Assembly (NCBI GenBank): GCA_963751165.1
Contig: CAVVTP010000015.1
Coordinates: forward strand, 930,001 to 994,000
Direction of reading: 5' to 3'
Source: Roseiarcus sp963751165
GTDB lineage: Bacteria; Pseudomonadota; Alphaproteobacteria; Rhizobiales; Beijerinckiaceae
DNA length: 64,000 bases
Both the position numbers and the translations under genes were made by a program. The notes beneath the pieces are model-generated. The model did no database searches and was not told the origin of the DNA. It saw only the letters and a program-made list of their open reading frames with translations. This document shows positions 16,366-24,946 of this stretch, in pieces (positions within the stretch are counted from its first letter, which is position 1; each line of letters begins with the position of its first letter).

Positions 16366-17772
16366 ATGTCTCCGATCGAAAACCGCCCGTTCGACGCGCT
16401 CCAGGTAGGCGAGGAGGACCGCCTCGTTCATACGCTCACTCCCGAGGATTTCTCCCTGCTCGCGACGCAGGCCGCGACGATCGGCGCGGGCCTCGTCGAT
16501 CCTGTGGTCGCCGCGACGCGCGCTTTCAGCATCGACGCGGCCCAGAGCGGCTGGGCGAGCGCCCTGATGTCCGCCCTAATTGCCGGGCGGTTGCCCGGGG
16601 CCGGCTCGAAGCTGGTGCGCCAGACCATCGAAACCACGACCCCGGCGCGGCCGGGCGACGTGATGACGATCGTCGCCAAGGTCAGGTCGAAGGCGACCGA
16701 AGGCCACCGCGTGACGATCGAGGTTCGCGCGACCAACCAGCACGGCGATCTCGCGATGTCGGGGACGGCGGAGATCGTCGCGCCGAAGAAGACGATCGTG
16801 GCTGAACCGCGCGAGGAATTCGTCGAGGAGATGCACGAGAAGGGCCGTCGCTACGGGCAGCTCATCGAGGCCACGCGATCCATGAAGCCGCTGAAGACTG
16901 CGGTCGTTCATCCGGTCGATGAAGCCTCGCTTTTGGGCGCAGTCGAGGCGGCGCGCGAGGAATTGATGGAGCCGGTGCTGGTGGGGCCGGAGAAAAAGAT
17001 CCGCCACGCGGCAGCGGCGCACAACCTCGACATTGGCGGATTTCAGATCGTGCCGACCGAGCATAGCCACGCAGCCGCCGCCAAGGCGGTGGCGATGGCG
17101 CGATCGGGAGAGGTCGAAGCGCTGATGAAGGGGGCGCTCCATACGGACGAATTGATGCACGAGGTCGTGGCGTCGGATACGGGCCTGCGCACCTCCCGGC
17201 GCATCAGCCACGTGTTCGCGATCGACGCGCCGGCCTACCCGCGGGCGCTGTTCATCACCGACGCCGCCGTCAATATCTTTCCGAGCCTGATCGACAAGCG
17301 CGACATTGTCCAGAACGCCATCGACCTCGTGACCGCTCTCGGGATCGTCACCCCGCGGGTCGCAATCCTCTCCGCGGTCGAGACCGTCTCGCCCGATATC
17401 CGCTCGACGATCGACGCCGCCGCGCTCTGCAAGATGGCCGATCGCGGCCAGATCACCGGCGGCATCCTCGACGGGCCGCTCGGCTTCGACAACGCTGTGT
17501 CGGTCGAAGCCGCGCGGACCAAGGGGATCGTATCGCCGGTCGCCGGCCAAGCGGACATCCTGGTGGTGCCCGACCTCGAGGCCGGCAACATGCTCGCCAA
17601 ACAGCTCGTCTATCTGGCGGATGCGGAAATGGCCGGGATCGTGCTGGGCGCACGCGTGCCGATCATCCTGACGAGCCGCGCCGACAACACCGTCGCCAGG
17701 CTCGGCTCGAGCGCGATCGCCCTTATCCTGGCGCGGAGCCGGCTGTCCCGGCGGCCGCCGATCAGATCCTGA
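16366..17772 (+). CDS. Bifunctional MaoC-like / phosphate acetyltransferase protein
   Basis: A 468-residue fusion. Residues 1-150 resemble a MaoC-type hotdog domain (enoyl-CoA hydratase-like; ALMSALIAGRLPGAGSKL, PARPGDVMTI). Residues about 160-468 are a phosphate acetyl/butyryltransferase: LMKGALHTDELMHEV, GLRTSRRISHVF, GGILDGPLGFDNAVS. The Pta part transfers acetyl between CoA and phosphate. Bacterial genes of this layout are usually paired with acetate kinase; here the next gene is ppk2 and no ackA is seen. The hotdog domain lacks an obvious Asp/His dyad, so its activity is doubtful. Start ATG 16366 follows a GC-rich leader with no strong ribosome site. Confidence 0.88.
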   Translation: MSPIENRPFDALQVGEEDRLVHTLTPEDFSLLATQAATIGAGLVDPVVAATRAFSIDAAQSGWASALMSALIAGRLPGAGSKLVRQTIETTTPARPGDVMTIVAKVRSKATEGHRVTIEVRATNQHGDLAMSGTAEIVAPKKTIVAEPREEFVEEMHEKGRRYGQLIEATRSMKPLKTAVVHPVDEASLLGAVEAAREELMEPVLVGPEKKIRHAAAAHNLDIGGFQIVPTEHSHAAAAKAVAMARSGEVEALMKGALHTDELMHEVVASDTGLRTSRRISHVFAIDAPAYPRALFITDAAVNIFPSLIDKRDIVQNAIDLVTALGIVTPRVAILSAVETVSPDIRSTIDAAALCKMADRGQITGGILDGPLGFDNAVSVEAARTKGIVSPVAGQADILVVPDLEAGNMLAKQLVYLADAEMAGIVLGARVPIILTSRADNTVARLGSSAIALILARSRLSRRPPIRS

Positions 17773-18009
17773 ATCCCACGCCAACCAGTTCTGCGGCGCG
17801 CGCTTCTCGCCGAGGAAGAGTGCGCAAAAGTAGATTTTTCGTGCTTTTCCTTGCGTGCCTCGGCCAGAAGCACGACCTCGAGCCTACGCGATCGGCGAAG
17901 GAGGTCGCAAAGCCCGGTCCCGGACCGCCGTCGCAAAATCTTCACCCTGATCGTTGACATTCGGCAGGCTTCGCCAATCATGCAGCGAGGGTGTGGGATA
18001 GCGGCGATC

Positions 18010-18960
18010 ATGAGCGCAAACAAGAACGACTCGGTCAGCTCGATGCAGCATCGCATAAACGCCGAGATTCAGGACAACCTCGACGAGGACCTCGAACTGG
18101 AGCTGGAGGACAGCGACCTCGCTGACCTCTTGGCGGAGGGGCAGGAACTGCCGGAGCGGCACGCCTTCCCGCGCAGGCTGTACTTCACCGAACTTCTGCG
18201 CCTGCAGCGCGAACTCATCAAGCTGCAGGACTGGGTGGTCGCCAAGAGGCTGAAGCTCGTCGTCATCTTCGAGGGACGGGACGCGGCGGGCAAGGGCGGC
18301 GTCATCAAGCGCGTCACCCAGAGGCTCAATCCGCGCGTCTGCCGGGCGGTCGCATTGCCGGCGCCGAACGAGCGCGAGCGCAGCCAGTGGTACTTCCAGC
18401 GCTATGTCCCCCATCTCCCGGCTGGCGGCGAGATCGTGCTGTTCGACCGCAGCTGGTACAACCGCGCCGGGGTCGAGCGGGTGATGGGGTTCTGCACCGA
18501 CGAGGAATACGAGGATTTCTTCCAGTCCACGCCGGAGTTCGAGCGCCTCTTGGTGCGGTCAGGCATCGTCCTGGTCAAATACTGGTTCTCGATCACCGAC
18601 GATGAGCAGAACCTGCGCTTTCTCATGCGGATCAACGATCCGTTGAAGCAGTGGAAGCTCTCTCCGATGGACCTCGAGTCGCGCCGCCGGTGGGAAGCCT
18701 ACACCAAGGCAAAGGAAACCATGCTCGAGCGCACCCATATTCCGGAGGCGCCGTGGTGGGTGGTCGAGGCGGTCGACAAGAAACGCGCCCGCCTCAACTG
18801 CATGGCCCATCTCCTGACCCAGATTCCCTACGAGGAAGTGCCGCACGAAAAGCCGATATTGCCTCCGCGCGTCCACAACCCCGAATACCACCGCGCGCCG
18901 ATCCCGGCGGATATGTATGTGCCGGACTTTTACACCGATGTCATGATGCGATCGGCGTGA
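18010..18960 (+). CDS. ppk2: Polyphosphate kinase 2
   Basis: A 316-residue PPK2-family kinase that transfers phosphate between polyphosphate and nucleotides. Walker A is FEGRDAAGKGG, followed by the lid-side RVTQRLNPR and ERSQWYFQRY. Walker B is VLFDRSWYNRAG. The C-terminal MAHLLTQIPYE and LPPR segments match the one-domain class that mainly uses polyphosphate to phosphorylate NDPs or NMPs. An acidic N-terminus (DEDLELELEDSDLADLL) precedes the catalytic core. Start is uncertain: ATG 18010 is chosen, with in-frame ATG 17980 and 18043 possible. It lies 237 bases after the MaoC-Pta gene, and an acetyl-phosphate/polyphosphate energy link is only suggested by position. Confidence 0.92.
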   Translation: MSANKNDSVSSMQHRINAEIQDNLDEDLELELEDSDLADLLAEGQELPERHAFPRRLYFTELLRLQRELIKLQDWVVAKRLKLVVIFEGRDAAGKGGVIKRVTQRLNPRVCRAVALPAPNERERSQWYFQRYVPHLPAGGEIVLFDRSWYNRAGVERVMGFCTDEEYEDFFQSTPEFERLLVRSGIVLVKYWFSITDDEQNLRFLMRINDPLKQWKLSPMDLESRRRWEAYTKAKETMLERTHIPEAPWWVVEAVDKKRARLNCMAHLLTQIPYEEVPHEKPILPPRVHNPEYHRAPIPADMYVPDFYTDVMMRSA

Positions 18961-19239
18961 TTTTTGCATTCCGGCTTTGAACGGCCTAATCTTGCATCGA
19001 GGCGGGCATAAGCTTCGCCGAAGGCGGCGAGGCGACGGTTTACCGGTCGACGCGCGCCGCGCCGAAACCCGGGACTGCGTGGTTCCACCGCCAGAGCCGT
19101 CGTCAGAATCAATAAGCTCACTGGTATGCCAGCCCCGGGACGGCGAGTTCTGTGCCAGTGGCCGTCTGAACGCGGGCTTGACCAACGAAGCCTCATTGCC
19201 TCAAAGACCCGCAGTCAAGTCAACAGAATACGCGGAACC

Positions 19240-20094
19240 GTGCGCAACAACTCCATCGTTCAGATCGGCCACGGGCCGCAGGCCGCGCGGTTCGGCGCAA
19301 AGCTGCCGCTCGCGCTCATCGCCGGCCCCTGCCAGATGGAAAGCCGCGCCCATGCGCTCGAAACGGCCTCTGCGCTGAAAGAGATTGCGGCGCGGCGGGA
19401 AATCGGGCTCGTCTACAAGTCCTCGTTCGACAAGGCGAACCGCACCTCCGCTTCCGGCGCGCGCGGCGTCGGCCTCGAGGCGGCGCTGAAGATCTTCGCC
19501 GAGATCCGGGGAACTCTTGGCCTGCCGGTCATCACCGACGTCCATGAGACCATTCAATGTGGGCCCGTCGCGGAAGTCGTCGACGCGCTGCAGATCCCCG
19601 CCTTCCTCTGCCGCCAGACCGATCTCCTGATCGCCTCGGCGCGGACGGGACGGGCGGTCAACGTCAAGAAGGGGCAGTTCCTCGCGCCCTGGGACATGAA
19701 GAACGTCGTCGCCAAGCTCGACGCGGCGGGGGCGGCCGACGTCCTGGTGACCGAGCGCGGTGCGAGCTTCGGCTACAATATGCTGGTCACCGACATGCGC
19801 TCGCTGCCGATCCTGGCGCGCGAGACCGGCGCTCCAGTCATCTTCGACGCGACCCATTCGGTGCAGCAGCCGGGCGGCCAGGGGACCGCTTCGGGGGGCG
19901 AGCGCGAGTTCGTGCCCGTTCTCGCGCGAGCGGCGGTTGCGGTCGGCGTCGCCGGCGTCTTCATCGAGACCCACCCCGACCCCGACCATGCGCCCTCCGA
20001 CGGGCCGAACATGGTGCCGCTCAAGGATTTCGAGGCGCTCGTCGCCGAACTGCAGGAATTCGATCGATTGGCGAAAAGGATGGCATCTAGTTGA
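19240..20094 (+). CDS. kdsA: 2-dehydro-3-deoxyphosphooctonate aldolase (KDO-8-phosphate synthase)
   Basis: A 284-residue KDO8P synthase, condensing phosphoenolpyruvate with arabinose-5-phosphate for lipopolysaccharide inner-core synthesis. Conserved blocks: LIAGPCQMES, YKSSFDKANRTS, PVITDVHE, IPAFLCRQTDLL, NVKKGQFLAPWDM, TERGASFGYN, FDATHSVQQPGG, ETHPDPD. GTG 19240 is chosen because it gives exactly the E. coli length and begins the alignable region; the open frame extends 38 codons upstream. It stands without its frequent neighbours pyrG and eno. Indicates a Gram-negative outer membrane with KDO. Confidence 0.95.
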   Translation: MRNNSIVQIGHGPQAARFGAKLPLALIAGPCQMESRAHALETASALKEIAARREIGLVYKSSFDKANRTSASGARGVGLEAALKIFAEIRGTLGLPVITDVHETIQCGPVAEVVDALQIPAFLCRQTDLLIASARTGRAVNVKKGQFLAPWDMKNVVAKLDAAGAADVLVTERGASFGYNMLVTDMRSLPILARETGAPVIFDATHSVQQPGGQGTASGGEREFVPVLARAAVAVGVAGVFIETHPDPDHAPSDGPNMVPLKDFEALVAELQEFDRLAKRMASS

Positions 20095-20259
20095 AGAGAT
20101 TCAGTCAGGTGCAGCCGTCCCCTCGCGCGACTCCTCATATCGAGGAAGCGCCAAGACACTGGACAGGCCGGCGCGTTTGGATCGAGGTCGACTTATCGCC
20201 ATAATCGCAATTCAATATTGTCTTGTTTCATCGCCGTAGCGACGTTCGGTGTCTGAACG

Positions 20260-20763
20260 ATGATCTATCCAATATTGGAATTGGATTACAGGTATCGCTA
20301 CGTATCGTCGCAAAAGGACCAACGCGACTTCGAATTGCTTGTCGACAATGTGTGGCACGCGCAAATGGCGGGTTGCCCGAAGATTTTGACCTATAAAGGG
20401 CCTAACTTGAGCGCCGCCGCTCGCGCCTCGGCGATGCGCTTCGACGTCGGAGCGGGTGTCGAGGAAATTCCCCACATTCTCAGCCGCGACGAATATCCTT
20501 TCGCCTGTACGGCCGAAGGCGGCGGTGCGAGTTGGGTTGGCCATGTGCCGGGTCACCAAAACAGCGTACAGGGCGGCAAGATCCTCGCATTCCTCCGCCA
20601 GTACAATATTGCACCGGGCCAGCGTTTCATAGTCCAGGTTGTCAATCATCCAAACGGGCCAGTGACGAACTATTGCGGCAATCCCAAAAACAATCAGCCA
20701 AAACCTTGCCCAGGGTGCACTTTTCAATTCTGCACAGTTCTCAAGAAGCCACTCAGGCATTAG
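20260..20763 (+). CDS. NucA/NucB-type deoxyribonuclease domain protein
   Basis: A 167-residue protein carrying the NucA/NucB nuclease signature: RDEYPFAC (R76-C83) followed by TAEGGGAS, then GHQNSVQGGKILAFL. In the family DEYPFAS and an E/H-N..QGG block form the active site of secreted or toxin-associated DNases. No signal peptide is visible; an in-frame stop lies two codons before the ATG, so the start is fixed. The C-terminus is rich in Pro, Asn and Cys. Base composition is clearly more AT-rich than kdsA and the acyltransferase on either side. No obvious immunity or secretion gene is adjacent. It may be a transferred effector-type domain or a truncated toxin. Confidence 0.65.
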   Translation: MIYPILELDYRYRYVSSQKDQRDFELLVDNVWHAQMAGCPKILTYKGPNLSAAARASAMRFDVGAGVEEIPHILSRDEYPFACTAEGGGASWVGHVPGHQNSVQGGKILAFLRQYNIAPGQRFIVQVVNHPNGPVTNYCGNPKNNQPKPCPGCTFQFCTVLKKPLRH

Positions 20764-21019
20764 GCGGAGTTTTCCAGATAACGTTGCAAAGTCGGATCAC
20801 GCGCTGCTCTGTGGATACGTGCCTCCGGCCACGCGTTCTTGCTCGATAGGTCTCCTGTCGACCCGGCCATCCAGGCAAGGCGCCCGCTTTGCGGGACGCG
20901 CGCTCGCCGAGCGCGCCCTGCGGGATCGCGTGGTCGAGGAAAATGAGCGATGTCACATCACGGTCGCCGGCGAGAGATAAGCTGTTCGCTCACGATTTTG
21001 GGGCCGGTCCATTCGAATC

Positions 21020-21931
21020 ATGGACGAATATCTCTTCAGTTACGCGACCGCGAACGATCCGCCGCTGAAGCGCAGCGTCATCCGTCTCGTCGAGAGGGCG
21101 ACCGGCCAGCCGAGGCTGAAACGGATGTATCTTCACAATCAGCGCTTTCCTCGCCCGGACGAGAATTTCTGGCAGGCGGCGGTGCGGTCGCTGGCGCTGG
21201 ACGTCCGCTACGATCATAATGCGCTGGCGGCGATCTCCAAGACCGGTCCGGTCGTGGTCGTGGCCAATCACCCCTATGGGGTTCTGGACGGCATTGTGAT
21301 CTCCTGGCTTATCAGCAAGGTCCGGACGGATTTCGTCGTGCTGACCAACGCCGTGCTGATGCGGGCCCCGGAGTTGCAAGACTTCATCCTGCCGATCGAC
21401 TTCAGCGAAACCGAACAAGCACAACGCACCAATCTCGCTTCGCGCGCGGCCGCACGCGCCCAGCTCGACCGGGGAGGCGTGGTCATGGTGTTCCCGGCCG
21501 GGGCCGTCTCGACCGCCCCCGACAAGCTCGGCCTGAAGCCGGCGGTCGATTGGCGCTGGCAGCCGTTCGCCTCGCAGCTCATCCAGCGGTCGAAGGCGGT
21601 CGTCGTCCCGATCTGGTTTGGCGGACAGAATAGCCGTCTATTCCAGATCGCCAGCCACCTCAGCTACACGTTGCGCATCTCATTGATCTTCCATGAGGTG
21701 AAATCGCGGATCGGGACATCCCTGCCGGTCGAGATCGGCGCGCCCATTCCTTTCGCCGCCATCGCTGGGATCAAGGACCGGCAGGCGCTGGCGGATGATT
21801 TGCGCCACCGCGTCTACGGCCTCGCAGAGACTCGCGCCGGCTGCGGGAAAGCCGCGCCGACCGCCCGGAAAGCTCCTGCCGCATATCGTGCGGGCGGCGC
21901 TCGATCCTCAGCGCGCCGCGTAGCCGCTTAA
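21020..21931 (+). CDS. 1-acyl-sn-glycerol-3-phosphate acyltransferase-like protein
   Basis: A 303-residue member of the PlsC acyltransferase superfamily. The HX4D catalytic motif is VVVANHPYGVLDG, and the acceptor/phosphate-binding block is VVMVFPAGAVS. A third block is VVPIWFGGQNSRLF. Such proteins acylate lysophosphatidate, lyso-ornithine lipid or related lipids at the inner membrane. The Arg/Ala-rich C-terminal 35 residues look unstructured. It is preceded by a 256-base gap and overlaps the convergent ORF at 21928-22410 by four bases. Substrate not determinable here. Confidence 0.85.
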   Translation: MDEYLFSYATANDPPLKRSVIRLVERATGQPRLKRMYLHNQRFPRPDENFWQAAVRSLALDVRYDHNALAAISKTGPVVVVANHPYGVLDGIVISWLISKVRTDFVVLTNAVLMRAPELQDFILPIDFSETEQAQRTNLASRAAARAQLDRGGVVMVFPAGAVSTAPDKLGLKPAVDWRWQPFASQLIQRSKAVVVPIWFGGQNSRLFQIASHLSYTLRISLIFHEVKSRIGTSLPVEIGAPIPFAAIAGIKDRQALADDLRHRVYGLAETRAGCGKAAPTARKAPAAYRAGGARSSARRVAA

Positions 21932-22410
21932 AGCGCCGCTGCATCCAATGCGAAGACCCTGGGATCAGGGACAAATGGCGATTCGCACGCGATCACGTTG
22001 TCGACGAGGTGACCAGCCTCTTCAATGCTGCTCGTGATCGAAGACCCCAAATACGCCTCGGACGATACAAGGCGGAATACGCGATCGTCCTCGAGCGACT
22101 GGAGATTCCAGTTGGTGAACCATTTGACCGCTCCACGAAAACTCGTTTCAAATTTGTAGCCCGTGAGACCCAGTTTGAAGGCTGGGATTTGGCCTCTGTC
22201 GCTCTCCAGCTCCGTCGGATCCAGCCCGATCGTCTCGCACAGTCTTTTCACGCGACCCGCGTCTTCAAGGGGAATCCCTGCGGTCAATCCCCCGTCGGCT
22301 CGTGGCCGCAAATTCCTTTCACTCGATCCCGTCGCAGTCGCACCGGGATACAAACCGAAGCAACGGCCCCAGATTTGAATTTCTTCGACAGAAGGCGCGA
22401 GAAATCGCAT
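21928..22410 (-). CDS. Unrecognised protein
   Basis: A 160-residue ORF I do not recognise. It reads as a normal soluble protein: acidic, with Trp and Phe spread evenly (GYKFETSFRGAVKWFTNWNLQSL), no signal peptide and no membrane segment. Composition is more AT-rich than most neighbours and shared with the NucA/NucB-like gene upstream. It converges on the acyltransferase, overlapping by four bases. No overlapping frame looks more plausible. It could be a transferred gene. Confidence 0.5.
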   Translation of the reverse strand: MRFLAPSVEEIQIWGRCFGLYPGATATGSSERNLRPRADGGLTAGIPLEDAGRVKRLCETIGLDPTELESDRGQIPAFKLGLTGYKFETSFRGAVKWFTNWNLQSLEDDRVFRLVSSEAYLGSSITSSIEEAGHLVDNVIACESPFVPDPRVFALDAAAL

Positions 22411-22775
22411 AGCGCGGCGTCCTTGAGCAGTTTTAGCGGCAGGCGGGCGGTCTTCTCACCCGCGGTTCGCTCACGTGGTTCAGAGCCCCATCAGGGTCTG
22501 GAACGCCATCGACGGTCGGCCCGCCATGGCGGTGCGCGAGGCTCGTGAGATCATCTAACCATCCCGCCTTTGATGGCGGTTTCATGGGCGCGCCTCGCAG
22601 GACGGCAGATTTGATTTGTTTACCGCGTTCGCCGGGAGCTTCGTGACGCCCTCGTCCCGATCCACCTGTAGGCAGACGGCAGGCCCTTTGCCTCGAATTA
22701 ATGTGACGGCGCTCACTTCGCCGCAACTGACACTGGACTATTGTTGAACCCAGGCGGGCTGGAGCGCCGACGAAC

Positions 22776-22886
22776 ATGTTCGTAGTCTTCACCTATATCT
22801 TCACCTTCCTGGTCGGAATTGCCGCCGGCGCATGGCTCAATCAGCTCACGAACGATACTCCCCGACGCCCTTTGGCGAGGCGGTGA
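22776..22886 (+). CDS. Possible small single-pass membrane protein
   Basis: A 36-codon frame: MFVVFTYIFTFLVGIAAG followed by AWLNQLTNDTPRR and a basic end. One strong membrane helix spans about residues 2-22, with an Arg-rich cytosolic tail, a layout typical of genuine small membrane proteins. GGAG lies about 11 bases upstream. Too short for homology to be judged by eye, so it remains a candidate. Confidence 0.4.
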   Translation: MFVVFTYIFTFLVGIAAGAWLNQLTNDTPRRPLARR

Positions 22887-23063
22887 GTAAATCTCACCGG
22901 CCCACTCTGGAAAGCTCCCGAGGATAGTGGGCCCGTCGTGTTCGCGCTGCCGAGGCGGCGACAACAAATGCTTGGCGCCGAGCCGGATGTGTGCTATGTT
23001 CACTTTATGTTCTTAATTTACAACCTAATGCACTTGTTGATTTTGGACGGCCTGCTCCTTGTC

Positions 23064-23099
23064 CGTCATCGCGAGGAGCGAAGCGACGTGGCGATCCAA
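23064..23099. repeat. Dispersed palindromic repeat (REERSDVAIQ type)
   Basis: CGTCATCGCGAGGAGC followed by GAAGCGACGTGGCGATCC. This is a well-known intergenic repeat in alphaproteobacteria, whose translation gives the tell-tale peptide HREERSDVAIQ. It lies in the gene-poor stretch before the ATC hydrolase. Confidence 0.7.
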
Positions 23100-23393
23100 A
23101 GCCGCGCCTCAGTCCTTCGTCCTCGCGTCGCTTTGTTCGCGGCGACGAATTTGGTCGCGCGGCCGCGCTCCTCGATGCCTCGGCGTCTCGCCCGAAAATC
23201 GCGCCGCAAGGGCTTGATAGAATTGAATCCACGCCCGGGAATGGTATGGGCGAGCTGCCGGCACGCCAGCGCTCGCTCTCGGCTTCGCGATCCCGTGAAA
23301 ATCGCGAAAGGGCTTTGGCGCCTAAGTCTTTGAGACGGCCCGCGCGCAAAATGTCTTGCGCAGGCGGGCCTCCTGCCTGAATCGAGGGCCCGG

Positions 23394-23891
23394 ATGGACG
23401 GCGACAAGACAGGGGACGAGCTCGGCATTCTCGCTCGCCGGAAGATCGAGGCGGCCGTGATCGCGCCGATCTACGACGAGATGGTGAAGGCCCTCGGCGA
23501 GGCGACGGCGCGCAAGATTCTCGGCGCCGTCATCCGCCGCGCCGCGGTCGCCGCTGGCGCCGAGATGGCCGGGCGTGCGCCGGGCGGCGCGGACCTCGAA
23601 AGCTTCAAGTCGATCTTGCACTTATGGACCAAGGACGACGCGCTGAGGATCGAGGTCCTCGCCGACGCGCCCGGGGTCTTCGATTTCAACGTCACGCGCT
23701 GCCGTTACGCCGAGACCTACCGCGCGATGGGCCTCGGCGAGGTCGGCGACCTTCTGTCGTGCTGCCGCGACGGCGCATTTTGCCAAGGCTATGACCCGCG
23801 CATATCGTTGACCCGCACCCAGACGATCATGAGCGGGGCGAGCCATTGCGACTTCCGCTACCGGGTCCGCGAGACGAAGCCCGGCAGTTGA
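23394..23891 (+). CDS. L-2-amino-thiazoline-4-carboxylic acid hydrolase-like protein
   Basis: A 165-residue protein of the ATC hydrolase family, named for an enzyme converting L-2-amino-delta2-thiazoline-4-carboxylate to S-carbamoyl-cysteine on the way to L-cysteine. The C-terminal signature is clear: RCRYAETYRAMGL, CCRDGAFCQGYDP, TQTIMSGASHCDFRY. The cysteines and histidine in these blocks are candidate active-site residues. The N-terminal half is helical. Many family members have no proven substrate. It is the first gene of a tight run with the SIMPL and DUF2277 genes (25- and 17-base gaps). Confidence 0.8.
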   Translation: MDGDKTGDELGILARRKIEAAVIAPIYDEMVKALGEATARKILGAVIRRAAVAAGAEMAGRAPGGADLESFKSILHLWTKDDALRIEVLADAPGVFDFNVTRCRYAETYRAMGLGEVGDLLSCCRDGAFCQGYDPRISLTRTQTIMSGASHCDFRYRVRETKPGS

Positions 23892-23916
23892 GAGACTGGT
23901 CGAGACGGAGAAGGTC

Positions 23917-24645
23917 ATGCGGAGTTTTCCGTTCGTTTGCATCGTTGCATTCGCCCTCGTGCTCATCGGGCCGCGGCCGGCCCACGCGTCCCCGCCTGGC
24001 GGCGCTGATCAGGAGCGCTGGATCGAGGTCGTCGGCGAGGCCAGCGTCAAGGCGGCGCCCGATTTCGCCTCGGTGACGCTCGGCGTGACAACGGCGGGAA
24101 AGGACGCCCGGGAAGCCGTCACGGCCAACGCCAAAGCCGTGAATTCGCTCATCTCCGTACTCAAGGGCGAGGGCGTAGCCCCAGCCGACATTCAGACCTC
24201 GAGCCTCTCGATCACGCCGCAATTCTCCAACCCGCGGACCGGCGGCCCGAACGGGCAATTGATCACGGGTTACAACGTCACCGACATGGTGACAGTGACC
24301 GTCCGCGACCTACCCCGCCTCGGCTCGCTGATCGACAAGGCTGTCGACGCGGGAGCCAATGCGATGTACGGCGTCGCCTACGGCGAGAACGATCCGAGCG
24401 CGCTGATCGACAAGGCGCGGCCGCTCGCGGTCGCCGACGCAAGGCGCAAGGCCGAAATCTACGCCAGCGCCGGCGGCGCGAAGATCGGGCGGCTCATGCA
24501 GCTGAGCGAACAGACGGGCGCTCAGCCCGTCCAGTTCGCGGCCCGTGCCTATGCCAGGTCCGCCGCCGCGGTCCCGACGCCGATCGAGCCCGGCGAGGAC
24601 CACCTGACCGTCTCCGTCACGGCCCGGTTTGAACTGATCCAATAG
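23917..24645 (+). CDS. SIMPL domain (DUF541) periplasmic protein
   Basis: A 242-residue exported protein. A signal peptide occupies about residues 1-25 (cleavage near AHAS). The SIMPL domain follows: WIEVVGEASVKAAPDFASVTLGV, then TSSLSITPQF, GYNVTDMVTVTVRDL and KARPLAVADARRKAE. Members are found in the periplasm of many Gram-negatives and have been linked to oxidative-stress tolerance, but no reaction is known. GGAGAAGG precedes the ATG. It lies in the ATC hydrolase-DUF2277 run and is probably co-transcribed. Confidence 0.9.
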   Translation: MRSFPFVCIVAFALVLIGPRPAHASPPGGADQERWIEVVGEASVKAAPDFASVTLGVTTAGKDAREAVTANAKAVNSLISVLKGEGVAPADIQTSSLSITPQFSNPRTGGPNGQLITGYNVTDMVTVTVRDLPRLGSLIDKAVDAGANAMYGVAYGENDPSALIDKARPLAVADARRKAEIYASAGGAKIGRLMQLSEQTGAQPVQFAARAYARSAAAVPTPIEPGEDHLTVSVTARFELIQ

Positions 24646-24662
24646 CCCATCGCGAGGCCCCC

Positions 24663-24929
24663 ATGTGCCGCAACATTCGCCCACTGTTCAATTTCGACCC
24701 GCCCGCGAGCGAGGACGAGATCCGCGCCTCCGCGCTGCAGTTCGTGCGCAAGGTGAGCGGCTTCTCGAAGCCGTCACACGCCAACGCCGAAGCCTTCGAC
24801 CAGGCGGTCGACGAAGTCGCGGAGGCGGCGCGCAAGTTGCTCTTCTCCATGCGCAGCGGGGCTCCGCCGCGCGACCGCGCGACGGAAGCACTGAAGGCGC
24901 GGGAGCGCAGCCGGCAGCGCTTTGGGTGA
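24663..24929 (+). CDS. DUF2277 family protein
   Basis: An 88-residue protein that fits DUF2277 along its whole length: MCRNIRPLFNFDPPAS at the start, ALQFVRKVSGFSKPS in the middle, and a basic C-terminus. The early MCRNI cysteine and the phenylalanine-proline turn are characteristic. Function unknown; cytosolic by sequence. It follows the SIMPL gene by 17 bases with GAGG before the ATG, and converges on the DUF1989 gene. Confidence 0.9.
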   Translation: MCRNIRPLFNFDPPASEDEIRASALQFVRKVSGFSKPSHANAEAFDQAVDEVAEAARKLLFSMRSGAPPRDRATEALKARERSRQRFG

Positions 24930-24946
24930 GCGCGAGGTCAATACGC

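Larger units (their letters stand above)
22411..23393. other. Gene-poor stretch with repeats
   Basis: Almost 1 kb between the unrecognised protein and the ATC hydrolase. Apart from a possible 36-residue membrane peptide (22776-22886) and a dispersed palindromic repeat at 23064-23099, I see no convincing gene. Several overlapping frames of about 100 codons exist around 22938-23428 on both strands, but their peptides are Arg/Ser-rich shadows with no family resemblance. Confidence 0.45.

Noticed and set aside
20212..20760. Minus-strand 182-codon frame opposite the NucA/NucB-like gene
   Set aside because: The plus frame carries a specific nuclease signature. The antisense peptide shows none. It is kept only as a possibility in the finding on the islet.
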